NCBI GenBank assembly: GCA_029556045.1
Contig: JAKQGS010000295.1
Span: forward strand, 1-18,494
Origin: Pseudomonadota bacterium
Lineage (GTDB): Bacteria > Bdellovibrionota > Oligoflexia > Oligoflexales > Oligoflexaceae
DNA length: 18,494 nt
Direction of reading: 5' to 3'
The notes under the pieces are model-generated. The model did not search any database. It saw only the letters and a list, made by a program, of their open reading frames with translations, and was not told the origin of the DNA. The position numbers and the translations under genes were made by a program. Positions 15,716 through 18,494 of the stretch are shown piece by piece. Numbering within the stretch: position 1 is the stretch's first letter; each line of letters starts with the position of its first letter.

Positions 15716-16035
15716 AATGTTAATCCATATTTAAAATTACCAACGAGTTTTAATAGAATTCGGTTGACGTGTAAATATAAAATAAAAATACAAATAAATT
15801 TAGTTGGTTGGATTTCTGTTGATGCTTCGATGCCACACCGGCCTTGGATAGGGACGTCGCGGAGGCAGGTGGGTCGAATGCTAGGCTTCGGCGGTGAGGA
15901 GGTGTGTGATTTTTTTGGGCTCACCCTTTACAAATAAAACTGTTTTCGCTTTACTCTTAAGTATGGACGTTTTTTGCTGTGGGTGCGGAATCCTTGAATC
16001 AAACCCGTGATTTGAGTGTGATGGAGAGCTAAGGA
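15716..16035. other. Divergent intergenic region between an outer-membrane gene and the acidic protein gene
   Basis: These 320 bases hold no believable gene. Positions 15720-15805 are strongly AT-rich and probably carry the promoter of the minus-strand gene. The middle (15815-15900) is GC-richer without hairpins of note. The right third carries a plus-strand promoter candidate at 15927-15955. From there to the ATG at 16036 is an 80-nt leader ending in GGAGAG, a good ribosome-binding site. Confidence 0.5.
15927..15955 (+). promoter_or_regulatory. Candidate promoter for the acidic protein gene
   Basis: TTTACA (15927-15932, five of six), a 17-nt spacer and TTTACT (15950-15955, about four of six) predict a transcript starting about 75 nt before the ATG at 16036. 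Confidence 0.4.
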
Positions 16036-16359
16036 ATGTGGAAAATATTTAACATAGAATCGGGAAAAATCTTAAAAGCAGGATTTGATGACGAGGATAC
16101 CGCCAAAGAATGGCTGGAAAATCGTGACGTCGCCGCCGTTGAGGATTTTGCCATCGAAGAGATGGATCAGGATGAAGAAGAAGAGTGGCGGGAAAATGGT
16201 GGCGATGAGGACGAGGAAGACGTGGCGGACGACGATGAAGACACCTACGACCCCAAGGAATTTGGGGATGACGACCTCATGGGCGGTGGCTACGATGAAG
16301 ACGACGACGAAGAGTCGGAAGATGAGGGTGACGATTACGAAGAAGAAGATGAAGACTAG
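16036..16359 (+). CDS. Extremely acidic small protein, function unknown
   Basis: This 107-residue protein has 53 Asp/Glu residues and only about 7 Lys/Arg. The first ~33 residues form an ordinary-looking module: an aromatic beta-hairpin (MWKIFNIESGKILKAGF) followed by a helix (DTAKEWLENRD). From about residue 36 the chain is mostly Asp/Glu with Gly and Tyr and is surely disordered. There is no signal peptide, so it is cytoplasmic. GGAG nine nt before the ATG, an upstream promoter candidate and a strong terminator 19 nt after the stop mark it as a real single-gene unit. The Asp/Glu codons are a mix of GAT, GAC, GAA and GAG and not a simple repeat, which argues that the acidity is selected. Nucleic-acid mimicry, chaperoning of basic proteins or metal buffering are all possible and none is shown. 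Confidence 0.8.
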   Translation: MWKIFNIESGKILKAGFDDEDTAKEWLENRDVAAVEDFAIEEMDQDEEEEWRENGGDEDEEDVADDDEDTYDPKEFGDDDLMGGGYDEDDDEESEDEGDDYEEEDED

Positions 16360-16377
16360 ATTTTAAGTATTCGCATT

Positions 16378-16409
16378 AAAAAGCCGCATCCACTGTGATG
16401 CGGCTTTTT
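16378..16409. terminator. Strong bidirectional intrinsic terminator
   Basis: A perfect 13-bp stem (AAAAAGCCGCATC paired with GATGCGGCTTTTT) surrounds a 6-nt loop (CACTGT). The T-run on each strand lets it stop transcription both from the acidic protein gene (plus) and from the bioD-bioA gene (minus), whose stop is 27 nt away. Confidence 0.93.
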
Positions 16410-16435
16410 ATATTCAGAGGTCATAGAGAAACTCA

Positions 16436-18445
16436 TCACCGCAGCAGGGACTCGATCGTTTTTTGCAGTTGGTGCAGCGCCCACTCCAGTTCCGACTCTG
16501 ATGTGGTCAGCGGTGGCACTAGGTAGATCGTATTACCCAGAGGTCGCAGGAACAGGTTAAATCGTTGAGCCGCGGTGGCAATCGTGGTGGCGTCCGCACT
16601 GAAATAATGACCCAGACCACTGTCTCTCAATTCAAAGGCCAGAATACCCCCCATGGCACGAGGATTGGCGAGACAAAGGCTGGTTGAATAGCTGTTGATC
16701 CAGTCAAGAAAAGCTTTCTCTATCCGTCGACAATTGGTCAAGACGTCATCCTGCGCATAGATATCCAGTGTTGCCAGTGCTGCGGCGCAGGCAATGGGAT
16801 TGGCGGTGTAGGAATGTCCGTGCAGGAGGGCCTTACTCTTGTCTTCCGCCAGAAAGGCTTCATAAATCGGAGCTTGAGCCAGGGTGATCGCCAAGGGGAG
16901 ATTGCCACCGGTGAGTCCCTTGGCCATGCACAGGATGTCTGGGACAATGTCGGCTTTTTGCGCCCCGGTCATGAAACCCAATCGACCCATACCGGTAAAC
17001 ACCTCGTCGAAGATCAGGGGAATTTTGTAGTGGCGGCAGAGTTCTGCCAATTTTTGCAACCACAGTAGCGGTTGCATGGTCATGCCGGATGCCCCCTGGA
17101 CCCAGGGTTCAATGATGACTCCCGCCAAAGTTGTGTGATGCTGTGCAAAGAGCTGTTCCAGTTCGCGGACACGTTCCGGTAGGGCATCAATTCCCCGCGG
17201 GCATACCGCGGATGGATGATGGGTCACCTGCGGGGCTGTCACGGTGCGAAAGAGCAGTGGTTCAAAGGCCTGGTGAAAACCGCTGCTGCGACCCACCGCC
17301 ATCGCCCCAAACGTATCGCCATGGTAACTTCCGGCAAAATCCATCAGCAGCGTGCGCTGGGACTGTCCGCGGTTATGCCAGTATTGCACCACCATCTTCA
17401 GAGCCACTTCCACTGCTGTGGAACCGTTGTCGGAATAGAAGACTTTGGCAAACCCGCCATCGATGGACTCCAGCAATCGGCGGGCCAGCGTGGCGGCACC
17501 CGCATGAGCGGTGCCGGCAAAAAGCACGTGATCGAGGCGGGCCTGTTGTTGTGCCATCGCTTCACGGATCTCGCGCCGCCCATGTCCCACCGTATTCACC
17601 CACCAGGAAGAAGTGCCGTCAAACAGTCGGGTGCCATCGGTGGTTTCCAGCCATACCCCCTGAGCCCGAGCCAGCGGTAGCGGGGGTGACTGGGTGCGGT
17701 GTTGGGTATAGGGGTGCCAGCAGTAAGCGGTGTCATCCGCCAGCCAGGGGGCTGAGTCTGTGCGATCGTAGTGCTTCTGCATCGCATTGAGCAGGAATTG
17801 CCCCAGTCGGAGGGCCTCGCTCGGTGATTCGTCGCTGGTGGCAAGGTCTGTCGGTGGCAGAGTCAAAAACGCCATGTCCGGAAACATACGTTGCAGGCTT
17901 CGGAGATTGGCCGCATGGGGCTCACCGTTCAACACCACCCCGAGGACTGGAAGGTTATGTCCTTTCAGTCGATGAAGGGTCAGTGCGGTGTGATTCAGAG
18001 TGCCCAAGCCGGATCGTGCCACCAACAGAACCGGACATCGGGTGGCTAAGAGCACGTCCAACCAGGTTTCATTTTTTTCGTTGAGGGGTACTTCCAGCCC
18101 GCCGGCCCCTTCCACAAGGGTGATGGTCTGGGAGGCATCGGAGGGCCATTCAGCAAGAATCCCTGGTATGGCGGGGGCTGTTGCTCCCTCATGGGCCGCT
18201 GCCTGGTCCGGGGACGCCGGAAGGGCATAAGACCATCCAGTCGGGCGTATGGTCAGCGCATCACCTCCCCATCGACGCAGCACTGCTTCATCCGGCGCGG
18301 CATTGCCGGTTTGCACTGGCTTCCAATAAAAAACATGCGGGAAGAGATCAGACAAACCGCGGGCCAGCAGGGTGGCAACATGGGTTTTACCCACATCGGT
18401 GTCGGTGCCAAGAATGAAAACCGAGGAAGAGGGAGAAGAGATCAC
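16436..18445 (-). CDS. Fused dethiobiotin synthetase / DAPA aminotransferase (BioD-BioA)
   Basis: This is a 669-residue bifunctional biotin enzyme. Residues 1-223 are BioD: P-loop GTDTDVGKT (13-21), KPVQTG (42-47) and EGAGGLEVPL (112-121), for ATP-dependent ring closure of DAPA to dethiobiotin. Residues from about 235 are BioA, a PLP-dependent class III aminotransferase turning KAPA into DAPA with S-adenosylmethionine as amino donor. Its motifs are WHPYTQ (243-248), DGTSSWWVNTVGHG (276-289), SYHGD (373-377), IFDEVFTG (478-485), the PLP lysine Lys509 in MAKGLTGG, and HGHSYTANP (542-550). All catalytic motifs are intact and the junction is in frame without a stop, so this is a true fusion. The order BioD-then-BioA matches the plant and fungal BIO3-BIO1 fusion. 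The start is GTG, overlapping the upstream stop as GTGA. A terminator follows. Confidence 0.95.
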   Translation of the reverse strand: MISSPSSSVFILGTDTDVGKTHVATLLARGLSDLFPHVFYWKPVQTGNAAPDEAVLRRWGGDALTIRPTGWSYALPASPDQAAAHEGATAPAIPGILAEWPSDASQTITLVEGAGGLEVPLNEKNETWLDVLLATRCPVLLVARSGLGTLNHTALTLHRLKGHNLPVLGVVLNGEPHAANLRSLQRMFPDMAFLTLPPTDLATSDESPSEALRLGQFLLNAMQKHYDRTDSAPWLADDTAYCWHPYTQHRTQSPPLPLARAQGVWLETTDGTRLFDGTSSWWVNTVGHGRREIREAMAQQQARLDHVLFAGTAHAGAATLARRLLESIDGGFAKVFYSDNGSTAVEVALKMVVQYWHNRGQSQRTLLMDFAGSYHGDTFGAMAVGRSSGFHQAFEPLLFRTVTAPQVTHHPSAVCPRGIDALPERVRELEQLFAQHHTTLAGVIIEPWVQGASGMTMQPLLWLQKLAELCRHYKIPLIFDEVFTGMGRLGFMTGAQKADIVPDILCMAKGLTGGNLPLAITLAQAPIYEAFLAEDKSKALLHGHSYTANPIACAAALATLDIYAQDDVLTNCRRIEKAFLDWINSYSTSLCLANPRAMGGILAFELRDSGLGHYFSADATTIATAAQRFNLFLRPLGNTIYLVPPLTTSESELEWALHQLQKTIESLLR

Positions 18446-18494
18446 AGCAGCAGCCCCCGTGCCGTTGAAAAGACCTGAATGATCCGCTCAACAT
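18442..18494 (-). CDS. C-terminal end of an upstream gene, probably in the biotin operon
   Basis: Only the last 16 codons are present (VERIIQVFSTARGLLL then TGA at 18442-18444). The stop overlaps the GTG of the BioD-BioA gene by 4 nt, so the two are cotranscribed and translationally coupled. Its identity cannot be fixed. By context it should be another biotin gene. The VERIIQVF end would suit a BioF-type aminotransferase tail, but this is a guess. Confidence 0.6.
   Translation of the reverse strand, partial: VERIIQVFSTARGLLL

Noticed and set aside
15712..15924. 70-codon minus-strand open frame upstream of the outer-membrane-type gene
   Set aside because: It runs through an AT-rich promoter-like region, has no ribosome-binding site and has no recognisable features.
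16085..16366. Alternative frame giving a Lys/Thr/Met-rich 93-residue protein
   Set aside because: It is an out-of-frame reading of the acidic gene. The composition simply follows from GAN codons shifted by one base. The acidic frame has the ribosome-binding site and ends correctly before the terminator.
17131..17790. 219-codon plus-strand open frame opposite bioD-bioA
   Set aside because: It is a Pro/Arg/Cys-rich shadow of the aminotransferase domain, whose own frame has all catalytic motifs.

Overview
The window looks like chromosomal DNA of a Gram-negative bacterium. The evidence is an RND/TolC efflux operon, a TatC translocase, two beta-barrel-like outer-membrane proteins with signal peptides, a lipoprotein and a type II (E. 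coli-like) citrate synthase. By eye the GC content is in the low to mid 50s. The proteins are proteobacterial in style, but the sequence alone does not fix the class. There is no rRNA, tRNA, CRISPR array, transposase, integrase or recognisable phage gene.

Layout. (1) Positions 1-4649, minus strand: an efflux operon marR > tolC-like > RND (HAE1-type) pump. The pump runs off the left edge and lacks roughly its last 50-60 residues. A MarR-type operator candidate lies just upstream of marR. (2) Positions 4842-7066, plus strand: a dienelactone-hydrolase-like alpha/beta hydrolase, then a DEAD-box RNA helicase, then a decayed second copy of the hydrolase's 3' end. The two hydrolase ends are about 70-bp direct repeats bracketing the helicase. 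(3) Positions 7078-8590, minus strand: a small lipoprotein of unknown function, a short REP-like palindromic element, and a 240-residue protein with three zinc-finger-like Cys/His modules. (4) Positions 8750-13052, minus strand: polA > tatC > an outer-membrane-type protein, all overlapping by 1-4 nt. (5) Positions 13240-15004, plus strand: citrate synthase (gltA), overlapping an EVE-domain protein. (6) Positions 15011-15715, minus strand: a lone outer-membrane-type protein. (7) Positions 16036-16359, plus strand: an extremely acidic 107-residue protein ending at a strong bidirectional terminator. (8) Positions 16436-18494, minus strand: biotin synthesis, a fused BioD-BioA protein preceded by the last 16 codons of another gene.

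How the genes fit together. The efflux genes form one regulated unit, with MarR probably controlling itself, the outer-membrane channel and the pump. No periplasmic adaptor gene is visible, so it may lie beyond the left edge or elsewhere. The fused BioD-BioA protein would carry out two consecutive biotin steps (KAPA to DAPA to dethiobiotin) in one polypeptide. polA, tatC and gltA are housekeeping genes, here in unusual company.

I found no complete, clearly new defence or mobile system. The most interesting signals are the duplicated hydrolase end around the helicase, the zinc-finger-spaced protein, the BioD-BioA fusion and the half-acidic small protein.
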